Assembly: GCF_002159645.1 (NCBI RefSeq)
Contig: NZ_NFJB01000002.1
Location: 124,001-188,000 of the forward strand
Origin: Parabacteroides sp. An277
Lineage (GTDB): Bacteria; Bacteroidota; Bacteroidia; Bacteroidales; Tannerellaceae
DNA: 64,000 nucleotides
Direction: 5' to 3'
Positions 16,099 through 25,710 of the stretch are shown one piece after another. The notes under the pieces were generated by a model. It was not told the DNA's origin and searched no databases. It was given only the letters and a program-made list of their open reading frames with translations. The position numbers and the translations under genes were made by a program. Position 1 is the first letter of the stretch. Every line of letters begins with the position of its first letter.

Positions 16099-19000
16099 TT
16101 ACTTTACAACAACTTTGAAGCTTTCGCCATCCACAGATACCACTGCGATGCCTGCCGGTACAGCGATTGTTTCGTTGTCTGAGTTAACTGTTTCGTTAGC
16201 TACGACTTTACCCAAGATTGTAGCAATTACTACATTCTTGCCTTCAGCACCCTTGATAACAACGGCACCGTCAGTTGTTGTTACGCTAACTGCACCTTCA
16301 GCGGTAATGGATTCGTTGGCGGTCGGAGTTGAATGTTCAGCAGCAAGATTGAACTCTTCGCCCTTTGCATAACCCGGAACTACCACTACTACACCATTTA
16401 CTGTGCGCAAGAAGCCGTTGTTGTTCTCTTCCGTACGACCTTCGATAGCATCATTGTAGCTGATGTAGCGAGTCTGAATCTTGAATGCGCTTTCCGGATC
16501 GTTTGCAGACGGAGTTGTGTAACGGAACGCGAACTTAGCCTTATTGAAGTCGCGGCTATTCAAGTTGATAACCTCTTCTACCTTTTGGTAAGACTTATCC
16601 GTCAAGAACAACTGGTCTTTCGTACGATAACCCCAGTGGAAACCTACCTTCACATAAGGTTCGTCAGCTTCTACATCGTTGATGAACTTATTCTGGTGGA
16701 TATTACCATTCTCGTTCGTCCAAACAGCCGAGTCGATATGGTTAATCAAGAAGCGACCATAAGTCGTATCCGGTTCGAGCATGTGACCTGCATTGTCATA
16801 AACCGGTTCTACACGGTCAACATTGACAGCCAACAGATATTGGTAACGTGTATTCGTACCACGGTTGATGTAAGCCGTATCTACATACAATGCCGGAGCC
16901 ATTTCATCCTTCAACTGGTCGATATTACCTAAGTTCAAGAACTGACCGTTTTCATACAATACTTCTGCATTGTTCTCTTCGCGGAACAAGCGAATCGTAT
17001 CGCCCTGTGCTACTTCGCGGTAAACCGGAGCATCCACAGCCTCAAGACGGAACAAGTCGTTCGAGTTGATTTGCGTATAAGCTGTTTCTACTTCAACCGT
17101 ATTCTTCGTAGAAGCACCGTAGAGCTTGTTGTTCAAGTTCAAAGAGTAACCGTAACGATCTGCATCGCCACCATTTACACCTAAGATATTAAACAAGCCG
17201 TCCATCTTTTCTTTGATGACAAAGCGGTATTCACCATTCAGATAACTCCAAGTTTCCTTTTCAGTATCTTCATTATAATAATGATTTGCGAAGTTTTCGC
17301 TTTCCGGATCGCACATCATCGAAAGGATGTCTTGCGACTGCAAATCCTCGTAAGTCAAATATTCGCCGTTAGCCGTATTCTGCAAAGCATACGTTACGAT
17401 AGCCAATGTATCGTTGTAAGCGTAATACTTACCATCAGAAGCTAAATACTGCGGATGATTTACTACATAGATAGAGTCCGTAGCATACTTGTCGTAACCA
17501 TCTACATCCTTGATAGCTTCGCGGTCGAAGCGAACCAAACGCCAGTTCACGGCATCAGCTTCATTCGTCGAGATGCCCAGCAAGTGCTTGCCAGCATGGT
17601 TCTCTGATACATAGTAATCTACATTGCTTGTAGAGTTCATAATCAAACGATACTCTGTATCTTGGATTTCAGCATCCGTGTAGTTCTTGTAACCATCCAT
17701 CAAACGAGCACCTTCGCTTTCGATGTTCACCGGAGTGATTTCCAAAGTGTCGCGACCGATACCGCCAGCATTGTAAGCTGTACTGAATGCACCTCTGTAA
17801 TCATATTCTACCGCAAACTTATTGTTACCCAAGTTATACATACGAGCTACCGTATACTGAGCAGCCGGGTTCTCACGGTTCGTAAACGTGAATGCTACAT
17901 CTTCATTCTTATCTGCGCTCAAAGAAACACCATTCTTGTTTGTTGCAGCCGATGCGTTTGTCATTGAAACAGCCCATTGTCCTTCTGGTTTGTCTGCCAA
18001 GAACTTGTTAGCTTCAGCTGGATAAGCTTCCCAAGTATTAGCACCATTATCACGAGCCATACCTAAAACTTTACCATCCAAAGTAGCAGCACGTCCATCT
18101 TCCGTTGTATACTTCACAGAAGCGTGGTTAACGAACTTGATGTTCACATACTTCCAGTTCAACGGGTTGTTGTTCTTGTCGCTACCGTGTACTAAGGTCT
18201 TTTCTTGCAATTCAGCGTAGAGGATAACATCATCCTTGTCTGCATTTACCGTCAAATAAGTTGTACCGTCGGCTTCAAATGTTGTCAAGTAAACTGGGTA
18301 TTGAACTTCACCACGAGCGCGGTCGTCAACGCTAACAGCCGGTACACTAGCAATGCCAGATTGTATATAAGACTTAGCATAATCAACTACCTTGATGAAC
18401 TTCACAGCCTTATTGTTTGCTGTTTGTTCATAACCTGCATATTCAACCGCGAAGGCGAAACCTAAGTTACGATCTTGTAATGCCTTAATAGCCGTTCCGT
18501 TGATATAAGCTAACAAGTTATCTTCAGACAATTTGTCGAATACATAACCACCTTCTGTTACATGATGATCGATACCGCTATCAGACCACTGTTCGTCCCA
18601 ATCCAATACGATGTAAGCGTCATCAGCTTTACGCTTCAACAAGAACGTAGTAGCATTTGCATTAGCTTCTGTCAGATAATAAGTACGGCTTATTGCATCA
18701 TACCCGATTTCCATCGGAATCAAACCGCCATCAAACAAATCACCCTTCAAGTCGCTCGTACCACCCTTCTTGTCCATCAAGTTCAGGTCGAAGTAAGTAT
18801 TATAGTACTTGCAGAGATCTTTAACTGCGAAGTCAGCTGTACCTACTTTATAGAAGCCTAAAATAGTATTATTATTACTTGTTCCACCTAAAGTAACACT
18901 AGTTGTAGATAATGTCAAGATATTATTAGATGCTGCTAAAGTCTCCAATGTAACACCGCTTGCATACGCATTTTCACTGTAGAACTCAGAAACACCACCG

Positions 19001-20148
19001 ACCTTTAATGTTACACCAGCTTTGTTCGTAAATGAATATTTATACATCTTCTGAGTACTATCATAAGATACAGAAACTGCCCAATAAGCTGTTTCTAACT
19101 CTTCATCTGACAAGGTAGCGTAAGCCTTCATTGTTGCAGGATTAGAATTATCTTCCTGTACCAATACATTAGCTGTATTGCCATTACTTGTAATCAAATA
19201 ATACTCGCCACTTACTACAGATGTCGCCAAATCAAGACCTGCAAATTGAGGATTTGCCGGATTCGGAGAAACTGCTGGAGTAGCCGTTTCAATCATAATG
19301 TCATCTTCACTTGCTGTAGTAGAAGAAATCAAGCCATCACCAGTTGCATTTACTTTCACGTAAGAGAAAGTCGCACTTGTTGAATTCCAGATACCGAAGA
19401 GGCCTTCAGTTTCATTTAATTCAAAAGATGACGCATTTGTACTTGCAGCTACACTTGAACTACTTGCAGTGATTTGTAAGTAATTGTTAGCAGGAGTTGC
19501 CAATCCATCATATTGAGATTTATATTTACCACCATCTAAATCCCAAAGAGTTCTTTTGCTTTCACCTACTTTCAAATAAGCCTGATAAACATCTTCGTTT
19601 ACCAATTTTACAGTACCTGCAGCATCAGTCACAACTAAATATTGATTGCCAACTTTCAATGTAACACCTGTCTTATCATCTGCCTCTTCAGTGTAAGCAT
19701 AGAAGTTAATAGCTGTACCTGCAGTTGCCCAATCGGCAGCATCACCAGACGTAAGCTTCAATTGTTCGCTACCTGATACCAAATGACCGGCCGCATCGAC
19801 AGTAAATACAACAGCATTCTCAAGGCTACGCATACTCGGATCGCCTGTAACATCTTCGTTTCCGATAGCGAAATCACCTTGTTGCAAGATAAAACCATTT
19901 CCATTTTCCACATACTTCCACAATGCTTTATTATCAATAGTAGCACTGTTTACAGCTGCAGAACTTGGACTTTCCACATCTGCGCCATCAGATACCAACC
20001 ACATTTTTGCGGTAGTTCCCCAGCTCGGTTCAGCAATTACATAAGAGTGACCATTCACAGGAACAGCCACCTTTACGACTCCTGCCTCTGCCGCAAATGA
20101 ACCTGCGAGCAAAAAGCCCGCGCACAAAGTAAGTACTTTCTTGTTCAT
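16099..20148 (-). CDS. Large secreted DUF6383-type surface protein A, 1349 aa
   Basis: A very large exported protein with a signal peptide (MNKKVLTLCAGFLLAGSFA then AEA). The long body holds repeated domains with motifs like KAGVTLKVGG, YYLTEANANATTFLLKR and YQYLLAVNVDRVEPVY. The C-terminal 73-residue module (from ANESITAEGAVSV) is 70/73 identical to that of the gene at 53237-57103. It ends GIAVVSVDGESFKVVVK, which resembles a type IX secretion sorting domain of type A. I identify the C-terminus as DUF6383 from memory. Many D-[ST]-[AILV] tripeptides (DTAYIN, DTIRLF, DSAVWT, DTLEIT) match the Bacteroidales O-glycosylation sequon. An S-layer or abundant surface glycoprotein role is inference. 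Transcribed alone from a strong-looking promoter with a ~390-nt leader. Confidence 0.78.
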   Translation of the reverse strand: MNKKVLTLCAGFLLAGSFAAEAGVVKVAVPVNGHSYVIAEPSWGTTAKMWLVSDGADVESPSSAAVNSATIDNKALWKYVENGNGFILQQGDFAIGNEDVTGDPSMRSLENAVVFTVDAAGHLVSGSEQLKLTSGDAADWATAGTAINFYAYTEEADDKTGVTLKVGNQYLVVTDAAGTVKLVNEDVYQAYLKVGESKRTLWDLDGGKYKSQYDGLATPANNYLQITASSSSVAASTNASSFELNETEGLFGIWNSTSATFSYVKVNATGDGLISSTTASEDDIMIETATPAVSPNPANPQFAGLDLATSVVSGEYYLITSNGNTANVLVQEDNSNPATMKAYATLSDEELETAYWAVSVSYDSTQKMYKYSFTNKAGVTLKVGGVSEFYSENAYASGVTLETLAASNNILTLSTTSVTLGGTSNNNTILGFYKVGTADFAVKDLCKYYNTYFDLNLMDKKGGTSDLKGDLFDGGLIPMEIGYDAISRTYYLTEANANATTFLLKRKADDAYIVLDWDEQWSDSGIDHHVTEGGYVFDKLSEDNLLAYINGTAIKALQDRNLGFAFAVEYAGYEQTANNKAVKFIKVVDYAKSYIQSGIASVPAVSVDDRARGEVQYPVYLTTFEADGTTYLTVNADKDDVILYAELQEKTLVHGSDKNNNPLNWKYVNIKFVNHASVKYTTEDGRAATLDGKVLGMARDNGANTWEAYPAEANKFLADKPEGQWAVSMTNASAATNKNGVSLSADKNEDVAFTFTNRENPAAQYTVARMYNLGNNKFAVEYDYRGAFSTAYNAGGIGRDTLEITPVNIESEGARLMDGYKNYTDAEIQDTEYRLIMNSTSNVDYYVSENHAGKHLLGISTNEADAVNWRLVRFDREAIKDVDGYDKYATDSIYVVNHPQYLASDGKYYAYNDTLAIVTYALQNTANGEYLTYEDLQSQDILSMMCDPESENFANHYYNEDTEKETWSYLNGEYRFVIKEKMDGLFNILGVNGGDADRYGYSLNLNNKLYGASTKNTVEVETAYTQINSNDLFRLEAVDAPVYREVAQGDTIRLFREENNAEVLYENGQFLNLGNIDQLKDEMAPALYVDTAYINRGTNTRYQYLLAVNVDRVEPVYDNAGHMLEPDTTYGRFLINHIDSAVWTNENGNIHQNKFINDVEADEPYVKVGFHWGYRTKDQLFLTDKSYQKVEEVINLNSRDFNKAKFAFRYTTPSANDPESAFKIQTRYISYNDAIEGRTEENNNGFLRTVNGVVVVVPGYAKGEEFNLAAEHSTPTANESITAEGAVSVTTTDGAVVIKGAEGKNVVIATILGKVVANETVNSDNETIAVPAGIAVVSVDGESFKVVVK

Positions 20149-20247
20149 AAAACCTTTAATTTAAGTTTGTAAATAAAATAGTTAATAAAAATCTCGTTCT
20201 TCTGATTTTACGAAGGACACAAACTCGACAAGTTTATGAACAAGCAT

Positions 20248-20326
20248 AAAAAAAGCGGGCTTGTTACTATTATTAAATTGAAGGCTCTGGTAAGCCCGTC
20301 TCGCAATAATAGAACAAAGCCCGCGC
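20248..20326 (-). promoter_or_regulatory. Leader stem-loop with U7 tract (attenuator candidate), copy A
   Basis: In the leader of the gene starting at 20148, arms 20305-20326 and 20255-20274 pair over about 20 bp (GCGGGCTT.. / ..AAGCCCGC), directly followed by seven U (plus-strand A-run 20248-20254). This has the form of an intrinsic terminator about 100 nt before the start codon. An inner segment carries a second CGGGCTT that could pair with the same AAGCCCG, giving two exclusive folds. Confidence 0.65.
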
Positions 20327-20406
20327 TTTATACGATTATATTCTTAATTTCCCTTAGACCATATAAAATGATATAGGAAACTTCACAAATAATCTGTACT
20401 ACACGC

Positions 20407-20484
20407 AAGCATTTACTGTCCATTATTCCGTGAGACTAAAAATTTACCAGATTTTCAATTTGGAATAATCTTCGTAAAATGCTT
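20407..20484. repeat. Conserved imperfect inverted repeat in leader A
   Basis: 23-nt arms 20407-20429 and 20462-20484 share AAGCATTT at the outer ends and ATTATTCC at the inner ends, with a diverged middle, around a 32-nt centre. The same arrangement is at 57384-57462. It lies within the predicted transcript, not around the promoter. Confidence 0.6.
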
Positions 20485-20539
20485 ACAATATTTTGACCTG
20501 ATTCCCTAAGGCGGAACGCTCTCCGCTGCGGAATCGATG

Positions 20540-20570
20540 CAAAGGTAAGGAGGAAAAATGAAATAGCAAG
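20540..20570 (-). promoter_or_regulatory. Promoter of the first DUF6383 gene
   Basis: Reverse strand CTTG (20567-20570), 19-bp spacer, TACCTTTG (20540-20547): a near-perfect sigma-ABfr promoter. The block is nearly identical at 57518-57548. Transcription would start near 20533, leaving a ~385-nt leader that begins with a GATTCC...GGAATC stem. Confidence 0.75.
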
Positions 20571-20713
20571 AATTTTACCGAAAAACTTTTAGGTTTTTAT
20601 CCGAAAGCGAGAGATTCGAGGACGAAATCCCAGGTTTTGGAGGATAAAACCGAAAATAGGAGAAATAACCCACGAAACCCTGACCTAAAAATCATTTCAC
20701 TACGGGAATAAGT

Positions 20714-20798
20714 GTATCTTTACGCTAAAGATATGTATCTTCAGTCTAAAGATATATATCTTCAACCTGCAGATATGTATCTTTAGCATAAAGATAGA
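20714..20798. repeat. 21-bp CTAAAGATA repeats, second site
   Basis: Three 21-bp units start at 20725, 20746 and 20767, with a half unit on each side. They match the units at 7566-7628 and end the same way (TAAAGATAGAAnnTTCCTCGG). They lie upstream of the DUF6383 promoter, in the 770-bp gap 20149-20920. Confidence 0.75.
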
Positions 20799-20857
20799 AA
20801 ATTCCTCGGTAATTTTCCAAGTTTATCCCGCGGAACATCTGTTTTTTTGCCGTAGAC

Positions 20858-20897
20858 ACAAAAAAATCAGGCATGGACAAACTGCCCATGCCTGATT
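20858..20897 (-). terminator. Terminator of the phosphate transporter gene
   Basis: Perfect 12-bp stem AATCAGGCATGG/CCATGCCTGATT followed on the reverse strand by a T-run, 24 bp after the stop at 20921. Confidence 0.88.
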
Positions 20898-20920
20898 CCT
20901 TTTTATGTTTACAAACGGAC

Positions 20921-23179
20921 TTATTCCATTTGGAACTTGCGACTTACCTTAATTAAGTTGCAACTAAACACCACCACATTCGATGCCTCTTGGAGCATAT
21001 TGAGGTAAACCATGCTCACTTTCGTGCTGCCCGTCTTTCCCTGAATACGTTTCAACTCTTCTTTCTTGAGTTGCGTTAACGAATTATTGAGGCGGACAGA
21101 TTCTTCCACCAATTCGGGAAGTTCATTATAATCATTACGGTCTACCATATCTGCACATCGCTTCAGGTAATTGATAATCCGTACATCGACAGCACCGAAA
21201 TCACTCTTCTGCACCGCTTCAAGCGGGCTGAAGTTGTTGTCGATATGTTGTTTGCACGGTTCAGCCAAGCGGTTAATGCTATATACAATCTCACTGGCAA
21301 AATCGTTGCCTTGATAATAATAAAGTCCCTTCTCGATGGCGATATCGCGGTCGAGCTGCGTGACGCCCAATGTACCCACACGTTTCACCTGCTTCAGATG
21401 AGTTTTCCGATCCCGCAAAGCCGCCATCACGCGACGAAGCTCTTTCAGATTTTCATTCATAAAGCCTTCGACAGAACCCTGTAATGTTTCGGCAGCAAAA
21501 TAAAGGTCATCGCGAAGCTCTTCGCGGCTATGCTGACGGAAAAGGTTCAATGCCTCTATCGGATTCTTAGCCTTACGCAATTGAGCCACCGTGCTATTTA
21601 CTTCTGCCTTTAATTGCTCTTTATGTTTTTTCTTCTTATAGAGAATTTGGCTACGAATCAACGTATAAATAGCCAATGCTACCATTGCCACGATGGCTGG
21701 AGCACCACCCCAATAGATAATCAAGGTCACGAAGAAACAAATCGTAAACGCCACACCTGCCGTAATAAACCATCCGCCAATGACGGAAAGCACGCCCGTA
21801 ATGCGGAAAACAGCACTTTCACGTCCCCAAGCCCGGTCAGCAAGCGAAGAACCCATGGCCACCATGAAGGCCACATACGTCGTAGACAACGGAAGCTTAT
21901 AAGATGTACCTAAGGCAATCAACAAACCGGAGAGAACGACATTGACAGCAGCCCGCACCAAGTCGAAGCTGGCGCCTTCAGCCAATATAATCTCCTTATT
22001 ATTGAAGCGGCTATCCACCCAACGTTGTACCGGAAGCGGAATGACGTTCGTAATCGTCGTAGCGGCATTCGTACAAAGGCGAACCAACACACGCGCTACA
22101 GGAGACGTACCAAAGTTTTCATCCCCATCCGATTGACGCGCCAAATCCACCGAAGTCTTCACCACATTGTGCGCTTTCTTCGATGTCAGCAAAGCGATTA
22201 CCATCACAATGCCAGCTCCGACAAGGAAATACCACGGCGTTTGAGCTGAACCTTGCAGGGACGTCATTAAGAACGAATCCGGCGTAACGGTTCCTCCTTG
22301 TGCCATGAAATCGGTGTAGGCAGAATAACCGGCAAGCGGCACACCAATAAAATTCACCAAGTCGTTTCCGGCGAAAGCCAACGCCAAAGCAAACGTACCC
22401 AGCAGCACCACCACTTTCAATACGTTTATTTTCAGCCAATGTAAAATCTGCATCAGAACCGTCAAGCCGACAAAACACCAAAGCACGACCTTCTCTGTAT
22501 GGGCAAAGATGAAATCAGCAAATGGTCCCTCGAAGAAAGGGCTTGACTTCAATCCTTTAATCAACATGAAGTAGATAATAGCCGTAGCCGCCAATCCGCC
22601 AAATACTCCGATAAAGTATTTCGCTGTTTTCCGGTAATTGAATGTAAATAGCAGACGAGAAATATATTGCACTACGGTTCCAAAGACAAATGCAATCGCC
22701 ACAGAGACGAAGATGGCCAGAATCACAGTCAGTGCCTTATCGGTATTCATCAGGTTGCCTAACGAAAGAAGACCTTCCGTATCATTGGCTAACTTGATTA
22801 ACGAATAAGCCACGGTTCCGCCCAACAACTCAAATACCAGCGAGACCGTGGTAGAGGTCGGCATTCCTAACGAATTGAAAATATCCAAGATTACGACATC
22901 CGTCAGCATAACGGCCACCAAGATGCACATAATCTCCGAAAAGTAAAAATACTGAGGCTGATAGATGCCATGCCGGGCAATATCCATCATTCCGTTCGAG
23001 AGAGAAGCCCCGACCAAAATCCCTACAGCTGCCACAATCATGATGACACGAAAGGAAGCTGCCTTAGAACCGATAGAAGCGTTCAAAAAGTTCACGGCGT
23101 CATTACTCACTCCTACCGAGAGATCGAATATCGCCAACACGCCCAAAAATAGGACTAAGAACAAGTAGAATGTTTCCAT
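20921..23179 (-). CDS. Inorganic phosphate transporter, Pit-PhoU fusion, 752 aa
   Basis: PiT-family (PF01384) inner-membrane phosphate symporter. Both signature half-repeats are visible: GVSNDAVNFLNASIGSKAAS near the N-terminus and GMPTSTTVSLVFELLGGTVA about 100 residues later. There are about ten hydrophobic segments up to residue ~535. The C-terminal ~210 residues (from TVAQLRKAKNPIEALNLF) are soluble, helical and PhoU-like, so the regulator is fused to the carrier, as is common in Bacteroidetes. Start chosen at 23179: the frame extends 18 codons further, but those lie upstream of the -7 box at 23209-23216. A strong terminator follows. Monocistronic. Confidence 0.9.
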   Translation of the reverse strand: METFYLFLVLFLGVLAIFDLSVGVSNDAVNFLNASIGSKAASFRVIMIVAAVGILVGASLSNGMMDIARHGIYQPQYFYFSEIMCILVAVMLTDVVILDIFNSLGMPTSTTVSLVFELLGGTVAYSLIKLANDTEGLLSLGNLMNTDKALTVILAIFVSVAIAFVFGTVVQYISRLLFTFNYRKTAKYFIGVFGGLAATAIIYFMLIKGLKSSPFFEGPFADFIFAHTEKVVLWCFVGLTVLMQILHWLKINVLKVVVLLGTFALALAFAGNDLVNFIGVPLAGYSAYTDFMAQGGTVTPDSFLMTSLQGSAQTPWYFLVGAGIVMVIALLTSKKAHNVVKTSVDLARQSDGDENFGTSPVARVLVRLCTNAATTITNVIPLPVQRWVDSRFNNKEIILAEGASFDLVRAAVNVVLSGLLIALGTSYKLPLSTTYVAFMVAMGSSLADRAWGRESAVFRITGVLSVIGGWFITAGVAFTICFFVTLIIYWGGAPAIVAMVALAIYTLIRSQILYKKKKHKEQLKAEVNSTVAQLRKAKNPIEALNLFRQHSREELRDDLYFAAETLQGSVEGFMNENLKELRRVMAALRDRKTHLKQVKRVGTLGVTQLDRDIAIEKGLYYYQGNDFASEIVYSINRLAEPCKQHIDNNFSPLEAVQKSDFGAVDVRIINYLKRCADMVDRNDYNELPELVEESVRLNNSLTQLKKEELKRIQGKTGSTKVSMVYLNMLQEASNVVVFSCNLIKVSRKFQME

Positions 23180-23208
23180 ATAATTAATGCATGTAAATAT
23201 TTCGGGGG

Positions 23209-23216
23209 CAAAGGTA
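23209..23216 (-). promoter_or_regulatory. -7 box for the Pit-PhoU gene
   Basis: Reverse strand TACCTTTG, 30 bp before the ATG at 23179. It decides against the longer start at 23233. Confidence 0.55.
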
Positions 23217-23260
23217 CGTAATATCTGCTTCAAACAAGCAACAAATATATTACAAAACCA

Positions 23261-25462
23261 TTACAGAGCCGTCAATTCAAATAAATGACTGGAGGTCGTC
23301 TCGGTGGTAAAGAGGCGCAACCCCACTTTCATTAGGTAGTCTCCGGAATAGGTTTGACCGTTTCCTTGGAATGCGGACTTCGTTCCGGGCATGAGGTTTA
23401 TTTCCTCTATCTTATATTGTTTGTTGGGATTCAATCCTTGGAAGTGGATGGGATAAAGTGCCTCTCCGAAACGCGGATATATATTATAGGTATAGAGGAG
23501 TGCTTTACTTTGGGCTTCATCTACGTGCATGACGGCCGTATGTTCGCCCTCATAGGGAGATACCAAACGGTAAAGGTCTCCATCCAAGATAACCGGCTTC
23601 AGGCGGTTGTAGGTCGTTACGGCTTCTTGGCAGAAGGTACGCTCGTCGGCAGACAATCCATCCAGACCGATGTCGAACCCTAACTTACACATCATGGCGA
23701 CATCTACGCGGAATTTCACCGATGTGCGACGGTTCCAACTCGTCACGTGCGCACACATCGCCTTCGAGGGGAAGAATTGCGAGAAGCCCCATTGGATGTA
23801 GAGCCGCTCCACGGGGTCGGTATTGTCGCTCGCCCAGAACTCGGTGAAGTATTTCAAGGCTTCGTAATCGCAACGGCCGCCGCCTCCGGAGCAGAGCATC
23901 ATTGGTATGTGGGGGTATTTCGCTTGGATGCGGTCCAATACCTTATATAATCCGCGCACATAATCTACGTAGAGCTGCTCTTGTTTGTCTTTCAAGTAGG
24001 GGGAATAGACGTTCGTAATCGGGCTGTTGCAATCCCACTTGAAGTAGGCGATGCCGGGATTGTCGGTCAATAAACCATCTACGACACCGAACACGAAATC
24101 CTGTACCTCCGGATTCGAGAGGTCCAACACCAATTGGTTGCGATAGTAGTAGGTTTCGCGGTTCGGGAGCTTAATAATCCAGTCGGGATGCTTTTCAGCC
24201 AACTCACTCTTCGGGTTCACCATCTCCGGTTCAATCCAGATACCGAACTTCACGCCGGCTTTCTCCGCTTCCTTCACCAAGAACGGGATGCCGTGGGGGA
24301 GCTTGTTCTCCATCACTTGCCAATCGCCCAATCCGGCGCGGTCGTTGTTTCGGGGATATTTATTTCCGAACCAACCATCGTCGAGCAGGAACATATCCAC
24401 GCCCAGATGCTTGGCCTCTTGCATCAATCCGCTCAGTTTCTGCTCGTCGAATTGGAAACCGGTGTTCTCCCAGTTGTTCAGGAGCGTCATGCGGTCGCCT
24501 TTCCCGTCCTTCAGTTGGTAATGGCGTGCCCACGCATGGAAATGGCGGCTTGCTTTCCCGGTCCCTTCGTCGCTGCGGGTAAAGATGAACTCTGGCGTGG
24601 CAAAAGTTTCGCCTGCAGGAAGTTCGTAGCGGGAAGCATAGGGGTTGATGCCTGAAATGACGCGCAGGTGGTGCATATTGTCCACCTCGAACGTAAAGCG
24701 GTAGTTGCCCGTCCAGCCAATCGTGCCTAACAGGACTTCGCCCTGATGCTCATGTGCCGGTTGCCCTAAACCCAATTCAAAGAAAGGATACATAAACATC
24801 GCGGCACGTGTCCCTAACTTCGTCTCCAACACCTTCTTGCCGGGTTGGAGCGGTTGCGTGCTCATTTGCATTTCCTTGGCCCAGTCGCCGCTGAACTCGG
24901 TCAGGTAATAAGCCGGATGTTCCAAGTAGAGAATCGACGAGGCATATTCTGTCAGGTGGATAGGTTTCTTCTCCTGATGCTTGATTTCAGTCCAAGTCTT
25001 GATGATATTCTCTTTTTTATAAGCCACGTAATGGAGCGCGACCTCCAGCGGATACTGTCCGTCTTGCAGGCGGATGATGGTCTCGGTCGCATTCCCGTCC
25101 AGCGATTTCGTATCTACCGAGGCAAAGGTCAGCACCGTGCTGCGGTTGCCGTCGCTATGCGTGATGCCCAACGCCGGTTCGAAATAATCGCCGCTTCCGG
25201 CCGGGAGGTAAATATCCCATCCCTTTTGCCCCGCACCGCTATCCGCGCCCCCTTTTTCGTCGGACGAGAGGGCGGTGATGTCTGCCTCATGCAAGAGTTT
25301 CTCTCCGAAATAGGCTTGATACAAACGCCCGTTCGAGTTCGTACAATAAATCAAATCGGTTTCGTCTGTCGAAATCCGGATGACGCGGTTCTCATTCTCC
25401 GCGTGCAATGTCATGTTTCCACCAATTAGAATCATGAATACTAGAAATAAGCTCGTTCTCAT
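23261..25462 (-). CDS. GH36 alpha-galactosidase, secreted, 733 aa
   Basis: Hydrolyses terminal alpha-galactosides. Counting from the start at 25462, a signal peptide (MRTSLFLVFMILIGGNMTLHAE) leads to an N-terminal beta-supersandwich and then the TIM barrel. LLDDGWFG (360-366), IWIEPEMVNPKSEL (409-421), YFKWDCNS with nucleophile Asp477 and EFWASDNTDP with acid/base Asp546 are all family hallmarks. The frame continues 42 codons upstream through the 41-bp repeat array, but the signal peptide sets the start at 25462. Length is normal for GH36. Periplasmic location expected. No SusC/D partner nearby, so it is an isolated carbohydrate enzyme. Confidence 0.93.
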   Translation of the reverse strand: MRTSLFLVFMILIGGNMTLHAENENRVIRISTDETDLIYCTNSNGRLYQAYFGEKLLHEADITALSSDEKGGADSGAGQKGWDIYLPAGSGDYFEPALGITHSDGNRSTVLTFASVDTKSLDGNATETIIRLQDGQYPLEVALHYVAYKKENIIKTWTEIKHQEKKPIHLTEYASSILYLEHPAYYLTEFSGDWAKEMQMSTQPLQPGKKVLETKLGTRAAMFMYPFFELGLGQPAHEHQGEVLLGTIGWTGNYRFTFEVDNMHHLRVISGINPYASRYELPAGETFATPEFIFTRSDEGTGKASRHFHAWARHYQLKDGKGDRMTLLNNWENTGFQFDEQKLSGLMQEAKHLGVDMFLLDDGWFGNKYPRNNDRAGLGDWQVMENKLPHGIPFLVKEAEKAGVKFGIWIEPEMVNPKSELAEKHPDWIIKLPNRETYYYRNQLVLDLSNPEVQDFVFGVVDGLLTDNPGIAYFKWDCNSPITNVYSPYLKDKQEQLYVDYVRGLYKVLDRIQAKYPHIPMMLCSGGGGRCDYEALKYFTEFWASDNTDPVERLYIQWGFSQFFPSKAMCAHVTSWNRRTSVKFRVDVAMMCKLGFDIGLDGLSADERTFCQEAVTTYNRLKPVILDGDLYRLVSPYEGEHTAVMHVDEAQSKALLYTYNIYPRFGEALYPIHFQGLNPNKQYKIEEINLMPGTKSAFQGNGQTYSGDYLMKVGLRLFTTETTSSHLFELTAL

Positions 25463-25500
25463 ATTTATTATTCGATTAAAACTGCCTTGTTTGGGTAGAA

Positions 25501-25690
25501 GAGTGCTCTGCAAACGCCGCGACGCCGTCGCGAAGAAATCAGAGTACTCTGTAAACGTCGCGACGTCGTCGCGGAGAAATCGGAGCACTCTGCAAACGCC
25601 ACGACGCCGTCGCGGAGAAATCGGAGTGCTCTGTAAACGTCGCGACGCCGTCGCGGAGAAATCGGAGCACTCTGCAAAACGTCGCGGCGC
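25501..25690. repeat. 41-bp tandem repeats with CGCGACG palindromes
   Basis: Four full 41-bp units at 25501, 25542, 25583 and 25624 and a partial fifth from 25665. Each unit holds CGCGACG-n-CGTCGCG and the boundary word GAGTGCTC/GAGCACTC, so palindromes alternate along the array. It fills the space between the YfhO stop (25711) and the GH36 start (25462). Confidence 0.85.
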
Positions 25691-25710
25691 ATCGGGCCGT
25701 CCTCAGCCGC

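Noticed and set aside
20407-20484. Invertible promoter (phase switch) at the DUF6383 loci
   Set aside because: The inverted repeats lie inside the predicted transcript and do not enclose the -33/-7 promoter; no repeats flanking the promoter were found. They are better read as RNA stems.
25501-25690. CRISPR array
   Set aside because: Repeats of 41 bp (and the 42-bp set at 37051) are contiguous with no unique spacers, and no cas genes are present.
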